From NCBI RefSeq assembly GCF_001580545.1, contig NZ_LRBG01000038.1:372001-436000 (forward strand): 64,000 nt of DNA. The letters run 5' to 3'. Each line of letters opens with the position of its first letter. The first letter of the stretch is position 1. This document shows positions 34,470 to 44,762 of the stretch, piece after piece. The translations under genes were made by a program, and so were the position numbers. This DNA comes from Paraburkholderia monticola (GTDB taxonomy: Bacteria; Pseudomonadota; Gammaproteobacteria; Burkholderiales; Burkholderiaceae). The notes below the pieces were generated by a model. The model did not search any database. It was not told the DNA's origin and saw only the letters and a list, made by a program, of their open reading frames with translations.

Positions 34470-34742
34470 CTAGGCGAAGTCGGACGGTCCCGGGTCGGGC
34501 ACGCCCGGCGGCGGGTCGCTATCGCCTAACGGGTCACCCCCGCTTTGGCTGGGCTTCTGGCTGGATTTATTCGGGTCCGGCTCCGGGGTTTCGCCCTTTT
34601 TCGGCAAAGGCTGATCGAGACCCGGTTCGACCGGCGTGGGGATGGCATCGCCGATGGGTTTCGAAACCTCGGTGGGCGGCCTGCCGGGATCCTCTTCGGC
34701 TGGGCGATCAGGCTCATTCGGGGAGTTCGCCTTGTTCGACAC
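34470..34742 (-). CDS. Small proline-rich disordered protein, 90 residues
   Basis: The frame starts at ATG 34742 with a strong site (aggaga) five bases upstream. It encodes 90 residues rich in Pro, Asp, Glu, Ser and Gly, with no hydrophobic core or signal peptide. It is acidic and certainly disordered. It converges on the FtsH-like gene, with 24 bases between the stops. I do not recognise a function. Confidence 0.6.
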   Translation of the reverse strand: MSNKANSPNEPDRPAEEDPGRPPTEVSKPIGDAIPTPVEPGLDQPLPKKGETPEPDPNKSSQKPSQSGGDPLGDSDPPPGVPDPGPSDFA

Positions 34743-34829
34743 ATTGCTCTCCTGTGGATGAAGGTCATTCCTCAGGCAGCAATGCGTGTACCACGGTCCC
34801 CTGGCGGGGGATTGAAGCGCATGCCCGCG

Positions 34830-35651
34830 TCACAGCGAAGGCGCGCCGAACAGCGTCTGCACCACCCCGGATTTCCAGATCATCTGCGCGGCGGCGACCA
34901 GCACGAACAGCAGCACGACCATACGAAACACCGCGGGCGGCAGACGATCGCGCAACGGCCGCACGAGCAGGATGCCCGCGATCACGGGCACGCTCGCGCA
35001 CACCGAGATCGCCAGATCGGTCCAGCTCGCATGCGCGCCGCCACTGAACGCGGCGACCAGCGTGATGATCGAGACGACCAGAATGATCGCGATCTGCTTC
35101 GTGAACGCCTTGCCGGTTGCACCCGTCGCGATCAGATACATCGCGAGCAACGGGCCGGGCACCGACGCGATGCTTTCCATCAGCGCGGCGCCGAAGCCGA
35201 GCACGAGACCCGCGGGCTTCGCCCAGTTCGGCGACAGCGTGAGCCGTGGCGCGGCGAGCAGCAGCAAGGCCGCGATCATCAGCAGCACGCCGGCCGCTGC
35301 TTGCGCGCGATGAGGCGCCAGCGAGATCAGCACCGACACCCCGACGATATTGCCGATTACCGTGCCGACGAGCGGCGCCGCGATGCGCTTCATGGTCGGC
35401 AGCAGTTCGCCGCCTTCGAGCGCCTGCGGAATATTGCCGAGGATGATCGGCATCGACAGCAGCAGGACGGCCGCCTTGATCGGCAGAAAGTGGCTCAGGA
35501 TCGGCATCGCGACGAGGGGCACGCCGATGCTGACCACGCCCTTGACCATGCCGCCGAGCAGCAGTGCGGCCACGATGCCGATGAGCGCGTAGAGATCGAG
35601 CATCTGCAGGCTGGAGCCGAGAATGCCGTGGGCGAAAGGGAAATCAGACAT
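34830..35651 (-). CDS. TSUP-family (TauE/SafE) membrane transporter
   Basis: A 273-residue protein with about eight helices in two inverted repeats, typical of the sulfite exporter TauE/SafE group. Segments such as LLGGMVKGVVSIGVPLVAMP in the first repeat and LGFGAALMESIASVPGPLLAMYL in the second match. These proteins move sulfite, sulfoacetate or other organosulfur or C2 anions. No sulfonate genes are adjacent, so the substrate is open. Confidence 0.85.
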   Translation of the reverse strand: MSDFPFAHGILGSSLQMLDLYALIGIVAALLLGGMVKGVVSIGVPLVAMPILSHFLPIKAAVLLLSMPIILGNIPQALEGGELLPTMKRIAAPLVGTVIGNIVGVSVLISLAPHRAQAAAGVLLMIAALLLLAAPRLTLSPNWAKPAGLVLGFGAALMESIASVPGPLLAMYLIATGATGKAFTKQIAIILVVSIITLVAAFSGGAHASWTDLAISVCASVPVIAGILLVRPLRDRLPPAVFRMVVLLFVLVAAAQMIWKSGVVQTLFGAPSL

Positions 35652-35751
35652 GGTGGAGTGTCGCGGATCGGTGAAGCGGGCGGCCGGGTGGCGAGGCCGA
35701 ATGATAGCGTGATCCGCGCAGCCGGATAGAACGGCGATTTGCTTCGATCGT

Positions 35752-36876
35752 TCAGGCGACGTCGGAAGCTACGCGCTCGGCCGCCGGCAATTCCGCTGCG
35801 CCCCGAGCCTTGAGCCGCAAAATCGGCTCCTCGATCAACCGCCACGACAGCCACGCAATGCCAAGCGACATCGCCAATGACGCGACGATACCAAGCGCAT
35901 GCGCCCACATCGGCACGGTGCCGCCAAACCATGCTTCGGCGTGACGGTTGCGCATCGGATCGGGGATCAGGTTGTGATACAGATAAAAGCCGTAGCTGAT
36001 GCGCCCGAGACCGGCGAGCCAACGTGTCTGCAGCAGACCCATCACGGCCGCGTTGCGGCAACACGCAATCGAAGCCACGAGCGCCGCAATGCCCATTCCG
36101 TAGGCGGCGCTGATCGCGGTAAACAGCAGTGGATCGTCGAGCCTGTTCCACCTCGGCTCGGCCGCGCACAAACCGATCACGACGAGACTCAGGATGAACA
36201 GCGTCAGGCCATGACCGAGCCAAGCACGCACGCAGCCGCGATCGTCCGCGATCAGCAGACCAGCGACGCCGCCTGACGCAAGCAACCAGACATTGCTCAA
36301 CGGATGCGTGTAGATCGTGATCTCATCCCAATGCGCGGCGCGCATCGCGAACAACCCCGCGAGGCCGAACGCGACGATCGCCCAACATGCCGCTCGATGC
36401 CGTCGCGTCGCGAGCAGCAGCAAAAGCGGCGCGACCACGAGATAGAACTGCTCCTCGATCGCAAGGCTCCATAAGTGCGAATAGCGGCCGGGCCAGTAGC
36501 GCAGCACCGAGCCGATCCAGAAGTTCGACAGATACGCGAAGTGAAACGGCATGCCGCCCGCGAGTTCCGGATTCGCGAAGCCGAACGTCATCAGCACGCA
36601 CATCACGACGAGCATCAGGTAATAGATCGGAAAGATGCGCACTGTCCGACGCCACAGGAAACGCCTGAGCTCGACACCAAAGCGACTCTCGCCCGATTCG
36701 ATGCGCACGCGCTGCGACGACAGAATGCCGATGATCAGAAAGCCGCTCAGCGCAAAGAAGATCCACACGCCGAGATGACCGATCTCGCCGATATCGCCGA
36801 ATAGCCGGTGCTGCAGAAATACCATCAGCACGGCGATCGCGCGAAGTCCATCGAAACCGGCAATTCTGTTTTTCAT
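35752..36876 (-). CDS. Acyltransferase family 3 (OafA/YrhL-like) membrane protein
   Basis: A 374-residue integral membrane acyltransferase with about ten helices. The start at ATG 36876 puts FDGLRAIAVLMVFLQH at the N-terminus, the family signature with the catalytic arginine and histidine. A frame open to 37086 adds 70 unlikely residues. Such enzymes O-acetylate surface glycans such as O-antigen or exopolysaccharide. It is divergent from the OpgC-like gene, which belongs to a related acyltransferase fold, so the two may act on envelope glucans. Confidence 0.85.
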   Translation of the reverse strand: MKNRIAGFDGLRAIAVLMVFLQHRLFGDIGEIGHLGVWIFFALSGFLIIGILSSQRVRIESGESRFGVELRRFLWRRTVRIFPIYYLMLVVMCVLMTFGFANPELAGGMPFHFAYLSNFWIGSVLRYWPGRYSHLWSLAIEEQFYLVVAPLLLLLATRRHRAACWAIVAFGLAGLFAMRAAHWDEITIYTHPLSNVWLLASGGVAGLLIADDRGCVRAWLGHGLTLFILSLVVIGLCAAEPRWNRLDDPLLFTAISAAYGMGIAALVASIACCRNAAVMGLLQTRWLAGLGRISYGFYLYHNLIPDPMRNRHAEAWFGGTVPMWAHALGIVASLAMSLGIAWLSWRLIEEPILRLKARGAAELPAAERVASDVA

Positions 36877-37170
36877 AAACCCGTATACGCGAAGCGGCGG
36901 AAAGCATGAAAACATCGTACGGAGAAAAAAAGCGAAAAAAATCGCGACGCGTGTTTGCCGATTTATTTTCGAGTCCCGTTTCCGCGCATCAATACGGATG
37001 TACCTGTTTCCTGCGTGAGAAGCCGCAAATGTTTCCGCGTTTTCGGTAAAGACGCACCCAGTATTACCAGTCGCCAACACCCTCATTTCAGAATGCCGTG
37101 GTGAAAGCGGAGATCAAAGGCAGCTTGTCAGCGCCAGCGTGCCGCCCGCGCGCATTCTTCGAGAAGCCGA

Positions 37171-38286
37171 ATGGAAACCCCAGGACGCGGTCGTGGACGA
37201 TCGGTCGAAGTCGATTTTTTCCGCGGTGTCGTGCTGATCGTCATCGTGCTCGATCACATTCCCGGCAGCACGCTATCGCATCTGATGCTGCACGCGTACG
37301 CCTTGTGCGATTCGGCTGAGGTATTCGTGTTTCTCGGCGGCTATGCATCGGCGGCGGCGTACACGGCGGTGCTCGCGCATCGCGGCGAAAGCGCGGCGAA
37401 GCTGCGTTTTCTGAAGCGCTGTTGGGAGATCTATCGCGCGTATCTGTTGACCGCGATGCTGACGCTCCTGTCCGGCGCGATCCTCGCGCTGCTCGATCTG
37501 AATCGGCCGATGGTAGAAATGACCGGCTGGCCGCCGTTCGCCTTGCAGCCATGGCGCGAGGCATTCGATATCGCGCTGTTGCGCCGGCAGCCGTATCTGT
37601 CGAGCGTGCTGCCGATGTACGTGATCTTCGCGCTCTGCGTGCCGCTGATGGTGCCGCTCGCGCGCCGCTCGGCTTCGCTCGCGCTCGTCGTGAGCCTTGC
37701 GGTCTGGGCCCTCGCGCAGCCGCTTGCCGCGTTATTCAGCATTGACGATGTCGCCGACTGGGCTTTTAATCCGTTTGCGTGGCAGCTGATGTTCGTGCTC
37801 GGCATGCTGTGCCGCGTGCAGCCGATCAGCGAACGCTTTCATGCGAGCCACGCCGCGCAGTGGTTCACGCGCGTCGCGGTGGTCGCGGTGCTTGGCTTCG
37901 CGATCGTCAAACTATTCGTGCTCACGCAACCTCTACCCGGCTCGCACAAGCAGAACCTTTCCGTGGAACGTGTGATCAACTTCATCGTCATCGCCTGGCT
38001 CGCCGCCCAGTTCGTGCGGATGGGCAGCATCGCGTGGCTCGCGAGGCGGCTGCCCGCTGTCGTGACGGTCGGGCGTACCGGGCTCGTCTGCTTCGTCGCC
38101 GGCACGCTGGTGTCGTTGATCGTCGACACGGCGACGCCGCACACGTTTCACGGTTTTCGCGGCGTGCTGGTGGGGCTCGGCGGCGATCTCGCCGCGATCG
38201 GCGCGCTGCTGATGATCGCGCGCGGCTGGAACGGCTGGAAAGGGCAGCAGTCGGGCGCGCAGGCGAATGGCGCGGGTTACGGATGA
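37171..38286 (+). CDS. OpgC-like membrane protein
   Basis: A 371-residue polytopic protein of the OpgC_C family. VDFFRGVVLIVIVLDHI near residue 14 and VFVFLGGYASAAAY are typical. OpgC adds succinyl groups to osmoregulated periplasmic glucans. No opgG/opgH synthesis genes are in the window, so the acceptor may be another glycan. Its final codons overlap the start of the tannase-family gene by four bases (ATGA), so the two proteins are probably made together. Confidence 0.85.
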   Translation: METPGRGRGRSVEVDFFRGVVLIVIVLDHIPGSTLSHLMLHAYALCDSAEVFVFLGGYASAAAYTAVLAHRGESAAKLRFLKRCWEIYRAYLLTAMLTLLSGAILALLDLNRPMVEMTGWPPFALQPWREAFDIALLRRQPYLSSVLPMYVIFALCVPLMVPLARRSASLALVVSLAVWALAQPLAALFSIDDVADWAFNPFAWQLMFVLGMLCRVQPISERFHASHAAQWFTRVAVVAVLGFAIVKLFVLTQPLPGSHKQNLSVERVINFIVIAWLAAQFVRMGSIAWLARRLPAVVTVGRTGLVCFVAGTLVSLIVDTATPHTFHGFRGVLVGLGGDLAAIGALLMIARGWNGWKGQQSGAQANGAGYG

Positions 38287-39977
38287 CGCAGGGCGAGCGC
38301 CGCGTGCGCATCACGACCACGATGCGCGCGACGCGCAAGTTCGTTGGACTTGCAACCGTGATGAGCGTCATCGTGCTCGCGTGGCTCGCGATCCATCGCA
38401 CGGCCGCGGTGGCCAAAGAATCACCGCTCGCGATGCACTGCGCGGAGTTCGCGGGCACGGTGCTGTCACCGGAACTGATCGCGATGCCGACCGCCGGCGC
38501 GCTGATCGAAAGCGCGTCGATGATCGGCGCAACCGCGCCGGGCAATCAGCAAGGCGACGAGTATTGCCGTATCACCGGCCGTATCAAGGCGCTCAATGCG
38601 AGCACGCCCGACATCCGCTTCGATCTGAATCTGCCGCGCCGCTGGAACGGGCGCGCGTTGCAGATCGGCGGTGGCGGCTACAACGGGGTGGTCGTCAGCG
38701 GCACCGGGGTGATGCCGTTTTCGCCGGATCGCGCGCCGCTCGCGCAAGGCTACGCGACCTTCGGCGACGACTCGGGACATGTCGGCGATTCGTCGCTCGC
38801 GGAGTTTGGTCTCGTCGATGACGCGGTGACGAACTTCGGCTACGCGCATCTGAAGAAGACGCACGACGTCGCGCTCGCATTGATCGCGCGCGCGTACGGC
38901 AGGCCGCCGCAGCGCATGTATTTCGCCGGTGGCTCGACGGGCGGCCGGGAAGGCTACACGGTGATGCAGCGCTTTCCCGACGATTACGACGGCGTGATCG
39001 CCAATTCGCCCGCGCTGAATTTTTCCGGCGTGCGCCTGATCGGCGTCAAGCTCGGCCAGGCCGAGTACGGCGGAGCGGGCGGCTTCGTGCCGCCGGCCTT
39101 GCTCGAGCGCGTCTATCAACGCACGCTCGAGGTATGCGACCGGCTCGACGCCGTGGCGGACGGCATCGTCAGCGACGTCGAAGCGTGCCGCGCGCATGAA
39201 GCGCAAATCATCGACTCGCTGCGTTGCGCGCTCCACACCTCAACGCACGATGCCTGTTTGACCGACGCGCAAGTGGCCACCTTGCTGGTGATGCGCGACG
39301 GGCTGTCGCTGCCTTATCGGCTGGCATGGGACGTGGGCGGCTATCACGGCTACAACGTGTTCGAGGGCACGCAACTGACGGGCGCGCTCGGGCTTGCGCA
39401 TCAGGCACAGCGTCAGCCGGTGCCGACCTTCTATGCGAACGGCTATCTGTTCGCGCAAGGCGACGGCTATTTGCGCTACTTCGTCGCGCGCGATGCGGAC
39501 TTCGATTCACTGTCGTTCGATCCGCAACGGCCGGGCAAGTATCGCGCGCAACTGATCGCACTGTCGGGCACGATCGGGTCGATGAGCACGGACCTGTCGG
39601 GCTATATCGCGCACGGCGGCAAGCTGATCACGCTGCAAGGTCTCGCCGACGAAGTGATCAGCCCGAATCAGACGATCGCGTATCACGACGCGCTGGTTGC
39701 GCGCTTCGGCAAGGACGAGGTCGATCGTTTCATGCGGCTCTATATGGTGCCGGGCTTTCAGCATGGCAGCGGCGTGTTCATTCCATCGGTCGATCTGCTC
39801 GGCGCGCTCGACGCGTGGGTCACGCGCGGTGTCGCCCCCGAAACGCTGACGGCCACCGATCTCGCCGCGGCGACGAACGGACGCTCGCGGCCACTGTGCC
39901 GCTATCCAGGCTTTCCGCGCTATGTCGGCAAAGGCAATGTCAACATGGCGAGTAGTTTTGTCTGTGCGCAGCCGTGA
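38283..39977 (+). CDS. Tannase/feruloyl esterase-family protein lacking the motif cysteines
   Basis: A 564-residue alpha/beta hydrolase of the tannase/feruloyl esterase family. An N-terminal hydrophobic segment at about residues 20-42 looks like a signal peptide or anchor, so it should be periplasmic. The catalytic triad is Ser218 (FAGGSTGGR), Asp456 (LADEV) and His494 (PGFQHGSG). Family members normally have Cys just before the Ser and just after the His (CS-D-HC), joined by a disulfide; here both are Gly (217 and 495). The start overlaps the OpgC-like stop. It probably cleaves a phenolic or other ester. Confidence 0.85.
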   Translation: MTQGERRVRITTTMRATRKFVGLATVMSVIVLAWLAIHRTAAVAKESPLAMHCAEFAGTVLSPELIAMPTAGALIESASMIGATAPGNQQGDEYCRITGRIKALNASTPDIRFDLNLPRRWNGRALQIGGGGYNGVVVSGTGVMPFSPDRAPLAQGYATFGDDSGHVGDSSLAEFGLVDDAVTNFGYAHLKKTHDVALALIARAYGRPPQRMYFAGGSTGGREGYTVMQRFPDDYDGVIANSPALNFSGVRLIGVKLGQAEYGGAGGFVPPALLERVYQRTLEVCDRLDAVADGIVSDVEACRAHEAQIIDSLRCALHTSTHDACLTDAQVATLLVMRDGLSLPYRLAWDVGGYHGYNVFEGTQLTGALGLAHQAQRQPVPTFYANGYLFAQGDGYLRYFVARDADFDSLSFDPQRPGKYRAQLIALSGTIGSMSTDLSGYIAHGGKLITLQGLADEVISPNQTIAYHDALVARFGKDEVDRFMRLYMVPGFQHGSGVFIPSVDLLGALDAWVTRGVAPETLTATDLAAATNGRSRPLCRYPGFPRYVGKGNVNMASSFVCAQP

Positions 39978-40098
39978 GGCTGACACCTCTGGGACAGTGT
40001 GCTGCACGCTTTCGTACTTTCCATTACATTGCGGAAGCGGCGCACCCGTGCGCGCCGTTTTCTCCAATCTAACAGCGGTGTCGGCCATCCTAGAGTCC

Positions 40099-41021
<923 letters not shown>

Positions 41022-41025
<4 letters not shown>

Positions 41026-41783
41026 ACATTTACGCAATGCGCGCGATCTACCGATTCGAAATGGCGCGAACGGGGCGCACGCTGATGCAAAGCATCATCG
41101 CGCCGGTGATTTCCACGTCGCTGTACTTCGTCGTGTTCGGCTCGGCGATCGGCTCGCGCATCAAGGAAGTGGAGGGCATCAGCTACGGCGCGTTCATCGT
41201 GCCGGGGCTGATCATGCTGTCGCTGCTGTCGCAAAGCATCGCGAACGCGTCGTTCGGGATTTACTTTCCGCGTTTCACCGGCACGATCTACGAGCTGCTG
41301 TCGGCGCCCGTGTCGTATCTGGAGATCGTCGTCAGCTATGTGGGCGCGGCGGCGACCAAGTCGATCCTGCTCGGGCTCATCATTCTCGCGACCGCCGCGC
41401 TGTTCGTGCCGTTGCAGATCATGCATCCATTCTGGATGGTGCTGTTTCTGGTGCTGACAGCGGTCACGTTCAGTCTGCTCGGCTTCATCATCGGCATCTG
41501 GGCCGACAACTTCGAGAAGCTGCAACTGGTGCCGCTCCTGATCGTCACGCCGCTCACGTTCCTCGGCGGCAGCTTCTATTCGGTGAACATGCTGCCGCCG
41601 TTCTGGCGCGGTGTCACGCTGTTCAATCCGATCGTCTATCTGGTCAGCGGATTTCGCTGGAGCTTCTTCGAGTTGGGCGACGTCGACGTGCGCCTGAGTC
41701 TTGGCATGACGCTGCTGTTTCTCGCGGTGTTTCTCGTGATCGTCGGCTGGATCTTCAGGACCGGCTACCGGTTGAAAAGCTGA
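41022..41783 (+). CDS. ABC-2-type permease, YadH-like
   Basis: A 253-residue permease with six helices and the ABC-2 signature PLTFLGGSFYSVNMLPPFWR near residue 172. The start is inside the end of the ATPase gene (ATGA overlap), which keeps the subunits in equal amounts. It is the homodimeric or heterodimeric membrane part of the exporter. A terminator follows 14 bases after its stop. Confidence 0.9.
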
Positions 41784-41797
41784 CAGGCAACGAGAGA

Positions 41798-41830
41798 GGG
41801 CGCGACGGCGAAAAGCCGTCACGCCCTTTT
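41798..41830 (+). terminator. Intrinsic terminator after the YadG/YadH operon
   Basis: A 12-pair stem with one mismatch (41798-41809 with 41815-41826), loop GAAAA, followed by TTTT. It lies between the convergent permease and LuxR genes. Confidence 0.8.
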
Positions 41831-41852
41831 CATCGATACCCGCCGACACCCG

Positions 41853-42854
41853 CTACGACACATACGCCTGCGCGACGTTGATCAACTGCACACGGTTGCG
41901 CACGTTGAACAATTGCCGCAAACGCCGCAGATGATAGTCGACGTTATGCGGCGACAGCCCGAGGAAATACGCGATTTCCTTGTCGCGCTGCCCCTCGACG
42001 ACCGCCTTCAGCACCGCGTGCTGCAGCTTGCTCAGCGCGACGCGCTGCTGCTGCGCGGGCTCGATGCCGATCACGCATTTCGCGTGCGTCCAGATGAACT
42101 CGTGAATCGTGTGCGCGAACATCAGCGTTTCCGCGACGATCGATTCGGTCATCCAGCGCGGGTTGCCGATCTCCGAGTTGAAGCACAGGCTCGCGCTGAG
42201 CTCCGGCTCGGGCAGCGGCATCTGCGTGAGGATGCCGCTCTTGCGACCGGTCGCCTCCAGCATGTCGATCAGCGCGCCGAGCCGCTCGCTGCGCAACTGC
42301 GCGCGCGGCAGATCGGCGCGCAGATCGGCGGTATTCCACAGATACGGCATGCCGGTCGGCGACGCGAGCGCGACGCGCGGATCGAGCTCGAAATAGCGCT
42401 CGCGGAAATAGCGCGTGAGCCACGCCGACGACTCGTAGCTCGTCAGCACGAACATCGTCTTGTGATGCGACGAGGTGCGCGTGGCGGTATAGCTGAACGA
42501 GTCGAAGCCTAGCTGCCTGATGCGCTGGCGCACGAACTCCATGCGGTCCTGGGCGCTGCCGAACCGTCCCAGCGGACTGATCAGCGGCGCGGCCCGGCGC
42601 GCCGCGGGCGACGGCGTGCCGATCTCCTCCTCGGTAAACAGAGTCAGAAAGCCACCGCGCGTCGCGCCGTTCGCGGCGCGGGGAGACGTCTTCGATGCTT
42701 CAGCCGCGTGGGCTGATGTCGCGGCGTTCCGCGCGCCGGCCGGGTAAGCCGGTTGGGCGGATGCCGCTCTCGGGTCTGCTGCCGACGCGTGCCCGGCTTC
42801 GCCTTGCGGCGAGCCGGTCAGCCACTGCGGCAGCGTATCGCATTCATGTTCCAT
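41853..42854 (-). CDS. LuxR-family regulator with autoinducer-binding domain, probable solo
   Basis: A 333-residue protein. The first 95 or so residues are Ala/Pro-rich and probably disordered. An autoinducer-binding domain follows (about 100-245) and keeps the usual Trp, Tyr, Asp and Pro residues (WLTRYFRERYFELDPRV) plus a later Trp in PYLWNT. The C-terminal LuxR helix-turn-helix has GQRDKEIAYFLGLSPHNVDYHL. No luxI-type synthase lies in the window, so it looks like a LuxR solo that may sense an exogenous acyl-homoserine lactone or a plant signal. Confidence 0.85.
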   Translation of the reverse strand: MEHECDTLPQWLTGSPQGEAGHASAADPRAASAQPAYPAGARNAATSAHAAEASKTSPRAANGATRGGFLTLFTEEEIGTPSPAARRAAPLISPLGRFGSAQDRMEFVRQRIRQLGFDSFSYTATRTSSHHKTMFVLTSYESSAWLTRYFRERYFELDPRVALASPTGMPYLWNTADLRADLPRAQLRSERLGALIDMLEATGRKSGILTQMPLPEPELSASLCFNSEIGNPRWMTESIVAETLMFAHTIHEFIWTHAKCVIGIEPAQQQRVALSKLQHAVLKAVVEGQRDKEIAYFLGLSPHNVDYHLRRLRQLFNVRNRVQLINVAQAYVS

Positions 42855-43034
42855 GAAACGGTAGCTCCGGCGTTCTAAACGCGTGAAAGACGAACCTCAA
42901 TGATTAGCGATTTCGTGAAATATCGGTAGCCGGTTCCTTGCTATCATTTTTGTGATCTTGCGCTGACAGTGGACCGGCACTACGAGTACGGCGGCGCTTC
43001 TCCTTCCATACGGCACCTCCTTTGAAGGGATGTG

Positions 43035-43946
43035 ATGGCACGAATTCCCCAACTCACGACGACGCTCGCCTACGACCGCTACATGGCCGGCCAGCGACTC
43101 GTGTCGAGCGTGGATCGCGAGTGGCGGCATCTGGTGCTGCGCTCGTATCTCGAGCCGGTGCGGCAGGACCTGCTCGAAGCGCCCGGTCTGCGCGACCTGA
43201 CGCTGATGACGCTCGCGAGCGGCGCCGAGCATCTCGAACGCAAACTCGGCGGACGCTGGGAAAGCGCCGACCTGCGCGTGAACGATCTGTGGTTCGTGCC
43301 GCCCGCGCCGGTTTCGTGGCGCTGGCAGTCGATCAGCGACGAGCCGCTGTCGACCTTGCACGTGCACATCGAGCGCGGTTTGATCGACAGCGTCGCGCAA
43401 CAGATGGGGCTCGACTCGTCGCGCGAATTGTCGCTCGGCGACGCCATGAGCTTCAACGATCCGTTGATCGCCGCGATGCTTGCCGCGCTGCACCGCGCCG
43501 CCCGCGATCCGGCCGACTCGCGTCTGTATGTCGATACGCTGGTTCACGCGCTCGCCGCGCACCTGCTGCAGCACTATTCGAGCGGCCACGACGCGCGGCG
43601 CGGCAACCCGGTGCGGCCCGAACGGCTGGTGCCGCGCCGGATCCGGCGGGTAACCGACTTCATTCGCGCCAATCTCGCCGAAGATCTGGCGATCGCCGAA
43701 CTGGCCGAGCAGGCCGGGTTAAGCAGTTTTCATTTTGCCCGGGTGTTTCGCCGCGAGACGGGTGAGACCCCGCATCAGTTCGTCACGCGTTTGCGGCTCG
43801 AGGAAGCGGCGAGACTGCTGCGCGCCACGAATCGAACCGTGCTGCAAATCGCACTCGAAGTCGGCTTCGAAAATGCCAGTCATTTCTCCGTGCAGTTCAA
43901 GCGTGGCTATGGCGCGACGCCGCTCGCCTACCGGCTGCGCGCCTGA
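43035..43946 (+). CDS. AraC-family transcriptional regulator
   Basis: About 303 residues. The N-terminal domain has a degenerate cupin (LWFVPPAPVSWRW, LHVHIERGLID), as in AraC regulators of uncharacterised effector. The C-terminal DNA-binding domain has IAELAEQAGLSSFHFARVFRRETG and IALEVGFENASHFSVQFKRGYG. AAGGGA lies just upstream of GTG 43032/ATG 43035; the ATG is preferred. It is divergent from the LuxR gene. The DUF3830 gene 256 bases downstream may be its target. Confidence 0.85.
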   Translation: MARIPQLTTTLAYDRYMAGQRLVSSVDREWRHLVLRSYLEPVRQDLLEAPGLRDLTLMTLASGAEHLERKLGGRWESADLRVNDLWFVPPAPVSWRWQSISDEPLSTLHVHIERGLIDSVAQQMGLDSSRELSLGDAMSFNDPLIAAMLAALHRAARDPADSRLYVDTLVHALAAHLLQHYSSGHDARRGNPVRPERLVPRRIRRVTDFIRANLAEDLAIAELAEQAGLSSFHFARVFRRETGETPHQFVTRLRLEEAARLLRATNRTVLQIALEVGFENASHFSVQFKRGYGATPLAYRLRA

Positions 43947-44202
43947 CGCCTTTCACCGCCGAAATCCAGCACCTGCGCAGTGTGCGTTGCATTGCGCAGC
44001 TTGCAAACTACGAACTTTCGTGGCGGCGCGCGATGAAAACTGGCATGCCCGATCGCACAAGGCTTTGCTGCTCGTGCGGACGAACGCGGTCATGGGTGGT
44101 CTAACTGGCCTGACCGCGTTGCGGATAACTGTATCTGTCTAAACCTTGCATCGGACGACAGAATCGAATCACCTTTCAACCTCACCCACCGGATGACCCG
44201 CC

Positions 44203-44628
44203 ATGACCCGACTCAAAATGACCGCCTGCGGCCACACGTTTATCGCTGAAACGCATCCGGATGCGCCGCAGACCGTGGCCGCGTTTCTGAAGCTGCTGCC
44301 TTACCGGCAAAAGCTGATCCACGTGCGCTGGAGCGGCGAGGGCTGCTGGGTGCCGCTCGGCGAGTTCAAGCTCGAGAACGACAGCGTCGCGGTCGGCTTC
44401 GAGAATCACACGAGCCATCCGTCGGTCGGCGACATCCTGTTCTATCCGGGCGGCTATAGCGAGACCGAGATCATCCTCGCGTACGGCTCGTGCTGCTTCG
44501 CAAGCAAAATGGGGCAGCTCGCGGGCAATCATTTTCTGACGATCGTCGAAGGCAAGGAGAAATTGCGCGAGCTCGGCACGAAAGTACTGTGGGAAGGCGC
44601 GCAGGAAGTGGTGTTCGAGAGGGCCTGA
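44203..44628 (+). CDS. DUF3830 family protein
   Basis: A 141-residue cytoplasmic protein with a cyclophilin-like beta-barrel fold, as assigned to DUF3830. Marks include VRWSGEGCWVPLG and GDILFYPGGYSETEIILAYG. Members are often found next to catabolic or amidohydrolase genes, but their reaction is not established. Here it stands alone between an AraC regulator and a lipolytic lipoprotein gene. Confidence 0.75.
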   Translation: MTRLKMTACGHTFIAETHPDAPQTVAAFLKLLPYRQKLIHVRWSGEGCWVPLGEFKLENDSVAVGFENHTSHPSVGDILFYPGGYSETEIILAYGSCCFASKMGQLAGNHFLTIVEGKEKLRELGTKVLWEGAQEVVFERA

Positions 44629-44762
44629 GGGGTCCCTCTCTTTGCTGGGCATACGCGATGCTAGTTAGAGGTGCCGCGTGCGGTGCGATCAGGCAGCCAA
44701 ACATGCACCCTTCGCACCCGAGGCACTCGGCACCGATTGACCTGCCCGGCGAGGAGAAGCCA

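Noticed and set aside
43947..44202. Small gene between the AraC and DUF3830 genes
   Set aside because: The frame over 43735-44142 is antisense-like in composition and lacks a ribosome binding site; treated as promoter region.
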